Assembly (NCBI GenBank): GCA_947561395.2
Contig: OX387190.1
Location: 23,492,858-23,556,857 of the forward strand
Origin: Buxus sempervirens
Taxonomy: Eukaryota > Streptophyta > Magnoliopsida > Buxales > Buxaceae
Direction of reading: 5' to 3'
DNA length: 64,000 nt
The notes under the pieces: model-generated
Seen by the model: only the letters and a program-made list of their open reading frames with translations
Told to the model about the DNA's origin: nothing
Databases searched by the model: none
Made by a program: the position numbers and the translations under genes
Shown here: one piece after another, positions 47,401-61,331 of the stretch
Numbering within the stretch: position 1 is the stretch's first letter
Layout: the number at the start of each line of letters is the position of its first letter

Positions 47401-50400
47401 CAAACCTCTGCAGACTTTGCTAGCTTGACATTGGTAACAAAGTTTGTTGAATTCAGCAGAGGAAAGTGCACCTTAGGCTGATGCTGTCTCCAAAAACAGA
47501 ACTTCCAAAATCATTAGCTTGCTCAATAATTGAGTCAACTATTCTGAAAAATAAAGGAAAATAATATGTGCTTTTTATGAAGGCAGTCTTGCTTCACATA
47601 TCTGACCAGATCATCAGAGGAAGCATGAATGGATATTTGAAATTTATCATCCTTTTCACGAACTAAGTAGCAGCTATAAGAAACCAGGCAATGCTGACAC
47701 AAAATGCCTTCAATGCCAATGTTCAAAAATACGGATGCTTGTCTGTTGGTTATTTTAAGTGGGAGCCAACACCACTAGATGATTGGCCAACCAACATGTT
47801 TTGAAGCTTTTGTATAGCTTTTTATAAATGTCTTTTTATTTTTGTTAGTGGCCAAAAGAAAACATTCTTTGAATGGATGAAACAAATCATATAGTGGATG
47901 CAGTAACAAATATCAAAACTTAAGTAAAAGAAAAGGTATCTAAGAATAAGTAGAAATAGATATCTCACCAAGCAAGTATTTGGTTGATGTGATGGCAGTT
48001 GCCCACTCATAGCTGCATAACTGAATGTAGCAACATAGTATTATCAAGCACGTGAATTAAAAATGGCAACTATGGAGAAAAAACAGCGTTTAAAGTGAAT
48101 ATCTAATAAAAAAATGAGCACTAACACAATAAATGCATCTTCAACCGTGCCAGCTAGTACTCCAACCATCCCAACCGTCCAGTTCAGAGGAAGAACACTG
48201 AAAACAACAGCAATAAAAAAAATTTTTAGCACTGAAAAAAGCCTATAATCCTAATAAAAATTAAATTGAATGGTGTAGTGAAAATATGTAGCGAGGATCT
48301 GACCCAGAATGAGATACACGTCCAAAAGTTGGTTTGAAACCGATGACACCACAGAGAGCTGCAGGCATTCGCACAGAGCCTAAAATAACAATACAAGAAG
48401 CGGATTGTTAGAGATTTTTTAAACATTTTTGCCAATGTATGCCGATATAGTGAAGAGGAATGGAAAGATATATCACTACATGCTGACAATATGAGTCGGT
48501 ATAGACAAAAAATTTCGTATGTGTGTTGTATGTCATTAAAAGCCCTCTTTTCATGGGACAAGTTGCCTGTACTAAACAGCTTATTTTGAACTCAAATACG
48601 CAAGCATAAATGAATTCGAGCCACAAGAATCATTAGCAGCCACTTCTTGAGTGCTTTAGGCTTCCTGTACTTATTCTTATGCCAAGCTTCGAAAGTACAT
48701 CCTTTACACCTGAGCAATGCCAAAGGGACCGTTATACCCTCTTAAGGGCCACATCTAGAGCTTGTGTAGCTCCATTTGCTTAAATCGAGCTCAAATACCC
48801 ACACATACACAAATTCAAGCCATTGGAATCGTATATAAGCATCTTACAAGGCTTTTAGTTTCTTGTAGCCAATCCATTTGCCAAGCTTCAACACTATATC
48901 CTTTTGCACTCAAACAAAGCCAAAATGGCACTTATGGCCCCTGAAATGATGCCAATAGGGCTTACATAGCTCCATTTGATCAAATGGAGCTCAAATACAT
49001 GAGCTTATGCAAATTTGAGCCATAAGAATAGCTAGTAAGTTTTTCTGATGAAAGGTACAGTAGTTTATAAGTGATATCTGTTTTCATTATGATTAATATA
49101 GGATTATAATATTTAGTGGCACGGTGGGGTCTGGTGATTCCACACGGGCAGAGCTTATGGCTGTTTTGTTTGGGCTTTGGGAAGCTCAAAAGTGGGGATA
49201 TAGGGACTTTATCATCGAAGGGGACTCTATCACAATTATGAGATGGATGAGTGGAGATATGACAGGGCCATGGAGATCGTCACACCTAATTGGTAGAGCT
49301 AGAGCTCTGGCACATGAATTGAATGTCTCGTTCAGTCATGTGCATAGAGAGGCCAACGTCAATACGTCATTGCAGATCAGCTAGTGAAGCATGGGACAGG
49401 AAGACAAGACATTTACATAGGGCCAGTTTTGGAGGAGTTAATAGCATTTTGTTTAGAATAGTGACGGATTATGGCGTGGGAGGGATTCTTTTGGTTCTTC
49501 TGTGTATTGTAGTGTTCCGGTGTATAGTGGTATACGGTATATCGTATCCTATCCTTATTAGTGTTCTTTAGAGGCTAGGGATGGGATGAGGAGATCCATA
49601 CATATTTGTATTTACTGCCTTTTTCTACTTTAATACATATCATTGCTCATCAATAAAATAAAATATGTAGGATTATAATCTAGTGGGTTATGCAAATAGA
49701 AGATGCCAACATTCTATGCATTTGAATAAACAAGTTCAATACTCAAATAAAAAACCACTTGCATAACATTTTGATTAAGACTATGAAGTTTTCAAAATGA
49801 TTCATATGCCATTCTAACAACTAACAGAGGTGGAATGACTACCTATACTACATAAATACTTCACCTTAACCACTATACTGATGTGCAACATAATATGGAA
49901 TTAGTACTCTTAGGGTATATGTATGACATTTCAAAATCCTTGTGCACCTTTTCAGATGAAAATTTTGTCAGACAGTTTAACTAGATTTCCAGGGACACGC
50001 CCTACATTGAGGTTCATTTAAAATGGCTAAAACTGGTGCTTTTTAATAGCCTAAATAAGTTTTTATATGAGGATTTTTATAGTTTTATGATTCGAGGTGA
50101 TATTTGCTTTTTCAAGAGTTGAAATTCTCTTTAATGCATACAAAATACTTGTGTGTATTCATCTATGGTGAAAGGTACTCCGGTCTGTGACAACAGCTTT
50201 AGTTGGCTGTGTGGCAGACCATAATGTGCCACTTAAAAAGGTGATTTAGCCAATCCAGATCATCCATTTCATAGTGGAGCCTTTGCATTAGATACGTTTT
50301 TATTCACCTACATAAGCCCAATTTGCACACGTGTATGAGTTTTTGTCACATGTATCAATGGATGCCCAATTCTTTAAATGTTTCTCAAGTTTTAGATAAA

Positions 50401-53400
50401 GTGAGACATTAGTCATAGGTCAGCTCTTTACATCATGTCACCATAATGCAGTAGATACATTAGTATGTGATGATTTATAGTACTCATGAAGAAGCAAGGT
50501 TCTCCAAATAAGCTTCCATGTGAGTTGCCTGCCTCAACGTGTCTCCCTATCTGGAGCAAAAGTCTGGACAACCATGACTATGTCTAATCTATCTATGTGA
50601 GTATGTCTTTGAAACCATTTTTTTTTCCTATATATGCTCTGTCCATGTTATTCTACCTGACAGGGAGACCCTTCTTAATGAAGTCTTGTCATAAGATATG
50701 AGCAGATGCTTTTGACATGGACACATATCTGCACCTAACACCTATACGTAAGTCCATGTGCCATACATGAAAACAATATCAGAAAAGTGCTTAGCCATTT
50801 ATAGAACAATATCAAATGAGAAAATCAATGAAACCATTTAAAAACAAGTAATAAAACTGAAACTTATTGATCAATTTATCCAAGAAAGGATGAGAACTAG
50901 CTTACCTCCCCCATCAACCCCAAGGGCAACAGGGCACAATCCTGCAGACACCACTGCAGCAGATCCACTAGAAGAACCTCCTGGGATCTTCTTGATATCA
51001 TAAGGATTTCTAGCAGCCCTACAATATTTAGGAAATGTTACCACAATATATCTCTGTATTATTTGAAACATGGCCAAAATTTTTAATTCTAGAAGAATAA
51101 GACTAGCATATTTCTAAAAAGAAAAGAAAAAAAACAAATTTACACCAGACAACTAAGTTAATCATATGCCTGAGAAGTGAGATTTGGTCTTACCCATAAT
51201 GAGGATTGATTCCACTTAATCCAGCGCCAAGCTCATGCATATTGGTTTTCCCAACCAGGATAGCACCACATGATCTGAGGTGTTTAACACAGCATGCATC
51301 ATCTGTACAAGGTCTAAATTTGTGCAACCACCTGGTTCCTCCTAAGAATTATCATTTAAAGAAAGCTAATAAAAATATTTATATTTTGTAATAAAGAGCA
51401 TTGTAGCAAGAATGCCGAAGGCATGTCAAACTGAAAACCATGTGATAGAGGGAGTACCTGTAGTCGGATATGGCATACAGTCTATTTCATCTTTAATAGC
51501 AATTGGGACTCCATCCAGAACAGAAATTGGCTTTCCTGGGGTGGACCATGGTAAAAACAAGCAGGTCAGAATACCCTGGAATACATAACAAGAAAAGTAT
51601 TCCTAGAAACAGACAAAATAATATGAAGCTGAAAGTTAATCATACATTGTTATAAGATCATCAAAACTGAAAAACTAGGACACCTTTAGATGGAGATCCT
51701 GACAACTTACTGAGTTTAATTTACATCTAGAGACAGATAACATTCAATTGTTCACAGCTCATGATCCTAGTAACTAATAACTATTCAATTGTTCACAGTT
51801 CATGAACCTAGTAACTAGTAATCAATTAATGTTACAATGCTTCATAAATAAGCACTCAAAAATTTTCAGAAAAATCCTAAAACATATGATGAATTAATCT
51901 AACCCAAGTCATAGAAGCTAAAGGATCCAAACTTCTAAAATTTATGAAAATTCTTCAATGAGAAGGACCATGTTAATCTAGAGAAAGGCAAAGCTACCTT
52001 CTCAACATAATAATGCCAAAGCATTTGGTTCACTGTTTTGTTAATCAGATGACCATTTCACAGGCTTATTGAAGCTGGGCAATGAATGGTCATCATCATA
52101 TCCAGGTGGTAACTGATTATTACATTAAGTGGGTTGAGACAGAATCCTATATGATGGTCAAAACCAGTCAGTTTGTGACAACTTTGAAAACCTTACACAC
52201 ATACACACTGTGTGCACACGCATTTGCATCTCAAGAGGTGTTGTACTTATCCTATGTAGGACTAAATACTCTATCTCAAGTGACGAGGTAATGCAAGGCT
52301 TGGAGGGAGATTCAAATTTTTGGAAAACACTAAGATGTTAGTATAATTCTAATCACTAAGAGATAAGGAAGATCAAAACCCAAGGAATTCAATCTCATAA
52401 AATTTAAAGCATATCCAACAGGAGTTAGTTGAAATTGATCTGAATACACAATCTGACTCTACAAATAGTTTTTAATCTGTTGAGATGACAGATCTATTGT
52501 CAGAGGCAGGCTCATATGTATTGACAAGAGTAATTCCTGTCATTTCATCATTTTTTATAAGCACAAAACAATCAGCAGGGGCCAAACATCATAGTTGACT
52601 ATTATCTTCAACTTCAAGCCATAAATATCAGCAATAATTATATATTATTGATGCAGGGCAACACCAGACACGACAATAAATCAGCGATCCATTCCTATTT
52701 TTTTTCCTTTTTCCCTTTTGTCTCACTATTGTGCATAGACTTTAAAGTGGTTGATAGGTGCTCTTAAGTGGCTTTTGGCTGTGCAGTTAGAGAAAACAAC
52801 ACTATGTCTAGCTGTTTATCCTCATCAGCATATTCTGGAGGAAGAAAAAAATTGAGTCAATTTGAGTATGTTTGAAGAAGGATGACTTGGGACTTACTTT
52901 ACAGATTGGTGATGTTGGGAAGGATGACTTGGGACTTGCATGTTTGGTTGGGGGAGAGAGGAGGGAGTGCGGGAGGTTGGTTGTGGTTGATGTTGGGGAG
53001 GATGACTTGGGACTTTACACATTGGTGACCATGGTGATAACATGGGTTGCAGATTATGACTAAAAATTAAATGAAAATGACCCTATGGAGAGTCTGAATC
53101 TGTTTGGATGTCAAATGGACAATGGAGCAAGCTGGAGTATATCAATGGTAAATTACAAGAAAATGACGCCATAGATCCAATTCATGATAAGTGGAAGGTA
53201 GAAGATATGGTTGTCATGTCATGGCTTTTGAATTCATGGGCCTTAAAGAAGTCAGGGTTTTACATTTATTAACCTTCAAAGAAATATTGGATACAGTTCA
53301 ATTGAAAAATTTTCCCATATTTATTAGTTGATCAATGATATCTCCCGTCGTCAACAGCCGAAAGGTCTCTAGCTAGTTATTTTGATGGTGTCAAGATTAT

Positions 53401-56400
53401 ATGGAGGAAAATAGATATGAGGATTGCCACCAAGCAAGCCGAGTTAATTCAGTTGTGTATAAAAAGAAATGCGAAACACTCATATACTCAAATTCTTGTC
53501 AGGAATCAGTAGAGAATTTAAACTTGAAAAGCTGCTGTCATTCAACCAAGCATATGTTAGCGTGAAAAGTTGTGGAAGCATATGAACATCAATGCAATAA
53601 TACAGCCATGTCCCTTAAGAAGGAAAAATGGTGGAGAAGAAGACAAGAAAAGAAGTTCTAATAAAGACAAGTTGAGGTCTTCGCATAATGTAAAAATCTA
53701 GCATATGAAAAAGACTTGGTGAGAGTCGTGAGACTTGCCCGGGCATCCAGTTAATATGGATCATCTAACACCTGCATCGGTTCATATTAGCTACATCATC
53801 TCAATAGCAAATAATTGCCTAGTACTCTTATTTAATCCATACTGCTGGTCCTGCTCAAGGTATTACCCATGCAACTCCTACGGTTATCTCCTCCATCAAG
53901 AAGACGTTACATGTCCCAGAGAAATATTGAAGAGACTCTGTCAATTGATGGCTATACAGATAAGGTCAACCGCTACACACATGCATCTTCTCCTCTCCAT
54001 GTCACTCAGAGTTGTTACCAGATCTCCCTGGGTCATCAACTAAGGAGCATCTCATCACATAACAGTTAAGTCACTGGTGTTTACCTCTGAGAATTTCTTC
54101 CTAACTTCTCATTGTCATAGGTATTTAATGTTCCAAACCATTTAACTAATCCACCATCTACTAGTAAAACTGCCAAGAGCTTTAATTATAATATAACCTT
54201 TTTTTGTGCATCTTTGAGTACTATGATGAAAATGATTCTATATGACTGTGACGCTCATGGTCTCTATCTCCTCAAGGCAGCTTTCTCAAGCTGTAAGGCA
54301 AAACAGTCTAGCAGATCTAGTAGCTTTAGTATTGTGGATAAAGACTGACTGATTAGATGGCATTCTGAGCTCCATCAATTTCCTTTTTAGTATTTAAAGT
54401 AGTCTCTTCAAAATTTATTTGCTTATAATATTTTGGATATTCAATATGACATGTTTTCAGTTTGAAATTGTGCATTTTGATATGTTGGTTCTTCTCCTAT
54501 TACCTCTTGGTCTTTGGGTATCATTACTTTGTTCCATTTGTTGATGATTATAGTAGAACTACTTTATCTTATAAAATCCAGAGATGAGGCCTGCTTCATC
54601 TTCAAGACATTTAACAATATGACTATTACTAATTTTAATAAAACCGATTCGCAGAATATCATTTGATAGTAGGTAAACTAAATCCTATTTTGACGAAAAT
54701 GGATCTAACATCAAAAATATGTGTGTGGCAAACCACAGCAAAATGGGATTGCTGAAAGGAAAAACGGGTTTCTCTTGGAATTTTTTCCTTCTCTTCATTT
54801 TAGCATCAATGTTCCCCAAACCTTCTGACCTGAATCTTCTGTCACAAGCTCCTACTTGATCAATAGGCTCACTTCTTAGGTAGTTAAAATCTAAATTTCC
54901 CTAGGAGCTCCTTGGTTCTAGCAGAACTCTATTTCCAAGTCACCACAAAGTGTTTTGATTTGTCTGTTCTGTACACTACTAGCATACTAACAAAATAAAT
55001 TTGAACCGAGAGGCTCTTAGGTGCACTTTTCTAAGTTATCTTCTATCCCAAAAAGATGTGTTAACATTCTGAACTCCTAAAGCAATTCATCTGGTTGAAG
55101 ATGACTTTATGGATGTCACCTTTTCATGTTCATTCCTCTCTAGTGGTCAAACCTCTCTTCAAGGGAAAACCATAGTGAAGAGAGATTTTCCTCACTTACT
55201 CCTCTGTTCTCCGAGTCTATACACTATTATTTTCTGATAAAATGAATATCATCAGTTCTTAGAACAGTTAGGTCTGGAAGAGGAGTTGTGAGTATACACA
55301 AGGAAGAGGAAGAATCTAGTGATTATGACAACTTGTATAAAATGACTACTACATGCCCTGGGTTCCAGTGTCCAAATTCTTTCTATTTCTCAGGTTCCTT
55401 TTCCTGATATCCTAATATTGTTCTTATTGTTTCCATGTTTGCTGACTCACGATTTTCTGTTGCACTTCAGAAATGGAACCATTCCTTCAACATAACTTCT
55501 TTTTCATCCCTTATCGCCTCATCACTCACTTGTAGTTTCTATTTCCTTAATTTCTAGCTTTTCAGATGCACAGTGCAAAGAGATGAAGGCATTATAATGG
55601 AATCAAACAAGGGAACCAGTCAAATCTTCATAAAAAACAACAGCTAGTAAGATGTAAGTGGGTCTACATTGTGAAATACAAACCAGGTGGGTTAGTGGAC
55701 AGTTGCAAGATAAGAATTTTACCCAGTGGTTATACTTGAAGAAACTTTGAAGTCACTACCAAGAGATATTTGAACCATTGGCCAAGATGAATTCCATACT
55801 TATAATACTTTACTGCAGCAAGTTTCTTATGGTCAGTGTAAAAAAGAATCATTTAAATTTCGGGGTACTATTGGAGGAAGTTTCTATGAGAACCACACAT
55901 TGATTCCAAATCTCGGGTACTGAAAGAAACCTATAGACACAAGAAGGCCTGGTAAGAAATATAGCAGTTACTAAGAGGCTGGGTTGAAGGATTCAACTAT
56001 ATCATCGAAAGGATAGGATAATGCAAGAGCCAATCAGATTACTCATTTATCAAATATGCATAGAAGAGCACAACAGATTCTCAATTGTCTATGTGGAAGA
56101 TATTTTGCGACACAGAATAGTCCTGAAGAGATAAGATGATTTGACAAGTACTTAGGGAAGAAGTCTGAGATCAAATCATCAGACCCTCTGAATTACTTTC
56201 TTAGGATCCAGGTAGCCATGTTACCTAAGATATCAGAAAACTTGAGATAAGAACTGCTAGTGTTCATATAGAAGAAAGTCATGAACTGAATGAATAAGAT
56301 GCCCATTTTTTGATGCATGAAGCTGTTAACACATGTGGTGGGAAGATTCATTTTAACCTCACATTTCAAAATATTGCACATGTTGTTACTGTTACTACTC

Positions 56401-58972
56401 AATTTATACATGCTGCAGGGACAATACATCTTGAAGCTTTACAAAAAACATCAAGGTATCTCAAGTCTTCTCCTAAAACTAAAACAAGACAATAAATCAA
56501 AGCTTAAGCCAAAAAAATCTGTGAAAAGCTCATCATAGAGGAAATGAAGTCTGAACCCTTTATGCTTTTGATATGTTAGCTAATCTAGGATAACGTACAA
56601 CTTCAAGCGCACTAAGGGTGTAAGATGGATATAAAAAATTGTAATAAGAAAAAGGAACTATAGAACAAATATTTTCAAAAACATAACATGTCAGTTTGAA
56701 GACTCAATTGGGATCTTAAACGGCAAGGGAAAAACTTTTAAAATGGCTTTGTGAAGATTCCAATACACTGGAATAATGGTAAAATAAAACAGCTAGCCTA
56801 GTAATGTTTTTATGAGAAATCTCATTATTTGCAGTTGTGAAGATTACACTGGAATAATAGTAAAATAGAAGAACAAGCTTAATAATGTTTTTTACGAGAT
56901 TTCTCAGTATGTGCAACCACATAATTCTTGTAATTGCAATATTTTCGGGTGATTATTTATACAAATTTTCAGTCAGTTTACCAGTAGTTTTAGTCCCAGA
57001 GGAAGGTACCTCTTTCATGTCGACGAGTTGACTCAGTAGCTTGCCTTAGAATATCTTCCTCACTGTGATTAATGAAGAATGACATTTGCAGTGGAGCATG
57101 GGAAGAATCACGGACAGCATTTATAAAATGCTTTGCTACCTGTGCAGACACGTATTTGAGGTCCTTGGACATACCTTATTTGTAATCATAAGTAAAAAGG
57201 AAATTTCATGTATGGCAAGTAGTAATTAAGTAGAAATCAGAACACAAGCACAAACCAATTCAAAAAATGCTTATTTAGATTGAAATCATATGAAGTGAAT
57301 TTCAAATTTTCATTGGTTAGATTAAGCTAGAACTGGATCTCTTATCAATGAATAACTAAAACATGCAAAAATTAGATAAAAACTTGTATACCATTAGAGG
57401 AGTTGTTTCTCCCGAAGTATAGGCTTTTGAATAATCCTGTATTGTCCAGCGTCGAAAACTATGTTCTGGAGCATTTGGTACAATTTCTGAGCTTAAAGGC
57501 AAACAATCTACTGCTTGTTGAACTTTCTCAGCGGGAGACAAATCAGGTTGTAAGACTTTAACTTCACCCTCTTTATGGTCTGCCACCACTTCTTCAAGTT
57601 AGATGGAAGAAACAATAATAAATCCTCAAAATTTGGCATGTTTTGTTTTTTTTTTTAACAAATGCATGAGAATCAATTTACACAAGATAACAATGAGTAA
57701 ACAAATATATTGACAATTGATAACAAGATTGCAAATTTTCAGTGAGGTAACTTTTTTCCCAGAGGCCAACTGCATGAATGGGTCACGATGGCCTCAAACC
57801 GTAGTGATGCACCATGAAGAAAGATTTTTCAGATAAGGTTTTTCCTTGGAAGATGAAAATAAACAATCAAAATTAGTTCACAGCAATAACTAAAAAAGGA
57901 AAGATGTTCAAACAGACCTTCCCAAGGATGGCATGGGACAAATAGAGGCCGTTCCTTTAGTTCTGCAAATGAAACTAGCTGCAAAATTTTCAAGACATCT
58001 GTAAGAATTCGAAAATTACTTAAGAAACATTTTAAGAATTATTGTTTCAGATAATGATCCATTAATGCTCATCTTTTTGGAGAAAAGATACAATGATGAG
58101 TACTTGTAGACTATCGATAACTGCATGTTATATGCCACTAAAAGGTATGCACATTGCTCGATACACTTTATGACCTAAAGGTACAATGGTTCTAAAAACC
58201 CATGCTCGATGTTACATTTACCAAACACTCCACCAGGGGACAACATAAACCTGAATCTAGTGTCCTAAAATAAATGTTTTTCAATTTGATCAGTGGACAA
58301 AAATGGAAATAAATAATAATCAGCACATCAACATGGCGTTTACGACTGAATTATGTAGACAGCACAATTTACTCTAGATAATTATGATCGGAAAAATTGT
58401 TTAACTGTAACTTGGCCTCTAGAACCTATCATCAATGCTTACTAATGAATCATAAAATAGGCATAAATGATACCTCAAAAGAAATATAATCCTAAATTTC
58501 TTAATGTTAGACCTGAAAACTGCATTGTAAATTTTGTAGCATTGTGATGTAGAATGGATTGGAGATGAATACAAAGAACCCCCAAGACCAAGTCGGGGCT
58601 GGAAGTCAAAACTTACACCTTATCTTCTGAAGTATAACATTTTTATCATATTTAGAAATCCTTAATATAATATGATGTTGGACTCTTTATGACAGGCAAT
58701 ACGACAGACAATTGATAGGAAGGCATCCTGAAAACCCAGAAAGGAGGAAAAAAAAAAGGATATCCTTTTCATACTTATAATAACGATATAAGTAATTACA
58801 ATAACATACAAGTAGATGTTGGACTCACCTTTTTGAGAAACCAATAATTTACCATCTTGAGTAAATGGATAAAAAAGTGACGAAAATAGCAACAGTAAAA
58901 ATAATTAAAGACATTTACTCAAATGACATACAAGTAAATAACTACTGTTTTTAGGAACTAAATTGTGAACTA

Positions 58973-59016
<44 letters not shown>

Positions 59017-61331
59017 AGTTAGGGACTTGACTAGACTAAGAGGCAAGGACTAGTTTAAATTTATTATGTTGACCTACTTGCTGCACCTAGTTATTATAGC
59101 TGATGCTTATTAGTGACACCTCATAAGATCTAATGTTGAACACATCATGCATGCTTGTAACTCCTTGTGCTTATTCGTGACATTACAAGAGCTCTAACAT
59201 TGGTAGCTCATATATATAATATATTTATGGTTCATTGTGCTTATTACTGACACTTCTAGAGTTCCTATATTAACAGCTAATGTATTGCTTTAATTATTGT
59301 TTTGAGACATAATCTAGATATGGTACTTCTGGCTATAATATTACCAATAGGTTGTTAGTATAATGCAATAAGTAATTACAATAATTCATGATCATTGAAA
59401 GCTTAGCCGAAGAGGAGTGGAAAATTGGCCAAAAAAGAAGAGAGATTAACAATCTAAGATAGGGTTTGAGAATCAATACCAGAAACAAGTAAATATCTGT
59501 TTTCCAAGAAGTCATAATATTAAATATTGGAAGATTAGGATAAAATAAATATATGTGCAAGTTTGAAATGAAAACTTATTATTTTTATCTAAAACTACAA
59601 GATTTTGAAAGCAAAAGTTCCCTTTCCTATTATTATGCAGGTGTTCTTGTGTTGATTTGGAGTGATTTCCTGGCTGTCATTTTGATATAGAGAGCTGTTT
59701 TCATTAAAGAAACGAGTTCTGAAACTCTTGAAATTTGCATTTTGTTTATTCTTGCATGAAACTTTTTTTATACTAATTATACATGTTTTGATTTTGATTC
59801 TTGTATTTTTTTTATACAGATGAATATGTATTTCGGTTGATGTATACTCCACATGTTTTTATTCCTGATTAAATTGAAACTTTTTGTTAATATTTAGGCT
59901 GTTTAAGTGTTTGAGGTAGATGCTTTGCGTTAGGAAAATATCCTTGCATGTGATAAATGGACTCAAAGGATAGAATCATAGGATGCATTTTAGGATACTT
60001 TACATTTGTTATACCTTAGCCATGTTTTTTTTTTTCTTTTTTTGATGATTAATAAGAACTTTTATAAATTCAAAAGGAGGACATAAGAAGAGGTACAGAA
60101 GTACATGAGAACGTGGACCAAAGAAACATGGATAATGCATACTTAAAATTATCTAAATCACAAATGGCCGAGTCAAGAATATTCTTTAAATAGCCAAAAA
60201 GTGAAATCTTACAGCATGTGTATAAACGAATGAGCATGGTGCATCATATCATCATGAAAAATGAGCAACAAATGAGCATGGTGTATCATATCATCATGAA
60301 AAATGAGCAAAGTAAGGAAATTTATTTTAATGTAACAAACAGGGCAATCAAGATTTCTGTCTGCCTGTAGCAAATTGATAAACTTCATTGAGGCAATTTG
60401 ATGAAGTAGAGTTTCTCAATTTGCTTTTTGAAATTTCTGAAAGCTTTAATGGAAGAGCTAGTGAATTTATGCCATAGGCAAGGGGAAGAATATCTCATAA
60501 TGCTACACGTAAAACATAATCCTCAATAGGCACTAGCTTAAGATGCAACTTGGACAGGCTTGGTTGCAGTTGATTACAATCCGAAACCAAACCACTGATA
60601 TTGGATATCAACTAAAATAAAATGACTTGCAACCAACCAACTTAACCGAATACAAATTTGCATTATTTTGTTCAGGTGGGTCAGGTTAAGAGAAACACTG
60701 CCTACCCAAATTTAATATAACTTTATATGCATGGAAATAGGTTGCTTACACAATTGTTTGTAAAACACAGACACAGGCACACAACAGACACACACACACA
60801 CACCCAAAAGAATAAAATTAATGAGCAAAAAAAGTCAAGCCAATACCTTGTGAATTAGATTATCTTTCTTCAGTATGTACAACATAAGTGCGCCAATAAT
60901 CTTCGACTCCAAAAACCATGTAAAAATCTTGATGAAAAGTCCAGCCATCCGTGGAGCTTAAAAGAATTATATATTTAGAAAAAAGGAACGAAATCAGTGT
61001 CAGTAGATGTGGAACAATCGCCAAGAATCCGAAATTGAACAGCGAATAATAAAAATTGAAAAAAAAATTTTATTAGAATTAAACAACGCATTAAGTTTAT
61101 TGAACTAACTAAGATTTAAATCAAAATGAATAAATTAAGTAATTCTACTCCAACCAATGACATTAAATTGGAGATAACTACCAGTGTCGGACAGAATTCA
61201 AATTTCAAGCAAAAGTGATTAGTAATTAAACCTTTAACATTGGCGCGAATATAGATATCGTCATTGTTAGGACCAAGATCGACGTCCTCAGCAGGCTTGT
61301 AAGCCTTGCCTCTGCTCCTGAAAGACCACAT
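41409..61331 (-). CDS. FAAH: Fatty acid amide hydrolase (amidase-signature family), 20 exons
   Basis: FAAH hydrolyses N-acylethanolamines to fatty acid and ethanolamine at endomembranes. Exons: 61331-61232, 60956-60847, 57978-57918, 57591-57392, 57139-57010, 51535-51458, 51341-51194, 51018-50906, 48379-48304, 48197-48126, 48020-47969, 47477-47406, 47233-47153, 46936-46833, 46735-46643, 44219-44151, 43277-43213, 43044-42983, 42883-42788, 41471-41409. They splice to 614 residues without a lesion. An N-terminal hydrophobic segment (about 38-60) could bind membrane. The amidase triad is complete: Lys215 in [11 protein letters not shown], Ser291 in [11 protein letters not shown], Ser315 in GVDGGGSVRMP. 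These are each +10 from the Arabidopsis FAAH triad as I recall it. Start [16 protein letters not shown] is chosen on family grounds; an in-frame ATG exists at 61496. Introns 2, 5, 8 and 15 are 2.4-5.5 kb and hold transposon remnants. Exon 14/15 phase was set by [11 protein letters not shown]. Confidence 0.93.
44621..44927. mobile_element. CG-rich inverted-repeat element (MULE-type MITE), copy 3
   Basis: About 306 bp, flanked by an exact 9-bp duplication AGACTAAAG (44612-44620 and 44928-44936; a preceding T also matches). It begins CAAGATTTTAAATTTCG and ends in the reverse complement of ATGGTTTACAATATTGCTGG. The interior repeats GCATGCC and GGCATG units after TTTTGCCG, TTTCACCG or TTCGCCA. It lies in intron 15 of FAAH and is the most diverged of the three copies internally, yet it has perfect target duplications. 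Confidence 0.8.
49110..49660 (+). mobile_element. LINE 3' fragment with an RNase H-like domain
   Basis: The plus-strand reading [36 protein letters not shown] and [14 protein letters not shown] matches the RNase H domain at the C-terminus of plant L1-type LINEs. The conserved acidic positions (GD, E, D) are visible. A frameshift follows the HREAN motif, and the element ends in an A-rich stretch at about 49650. It is a truncated insertion in FAAH intron 8, antisense to the gene. Confidence 0.8.
52060..52300 (+). mobile_element. Ty3/Gypsy integrase fragment
   Basis: The reading [20 protein letters not shown] resembles the start of the Gypsy integrase core, where D and KWVEA-type residues are conserved. 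Only some tens of residues remain, and I see no LTR. It lies in FAAH intron 5. Confidence 0.5.
52876..53025. repeat. Short repeats around GAAGGATGACTTGGGACTT
   Basis: The motif GGATGACTTGGGACTT occurs three times (about 52879, 52920 and 52999) with partly repeated surroundings (GATGTTGGGAAGGATGA). It is a small, irregular tandem array inside FAAH intron 5. Confidence 0.7.
53100..56560 (+). mobile_element. Decayed Ty1/Copia retrotransposon remnant
   Basis: Pieces of a Copia polyprotein appear in order on the + strand across frames. [17 protein letters not shown] (integrase) lies near 54530-54590, and an AERKN-like integrase segment near 54740-54770. [17 protein letters not shown] lies near 55005-55080, a YFLRIQVA reverse-transcriptase block near 56190-56220, and [23 protein letters not shown] near 56370-56450. 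Stops and shifts are frequent and I found no LTR pair. It lies in FAAH intron 5, antisense to the gene, and explains most of that intron's 5.5 kb. Confidence 0.8.
58974..59013. repeat. (AT)n microsatellite
   Basis: About 19 AT units inside FAAH intron 2. Confidence 0.95.
60229..60312. repeat. Tandem duplication, 42-bp unit, two copies
   Basis: AATGAGCATGGTG starts at 60229 and again at 60271. The two 42-bp copies differ by only about one or two bases. It lies in FAAH intron 2. Confidence 0.9.
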
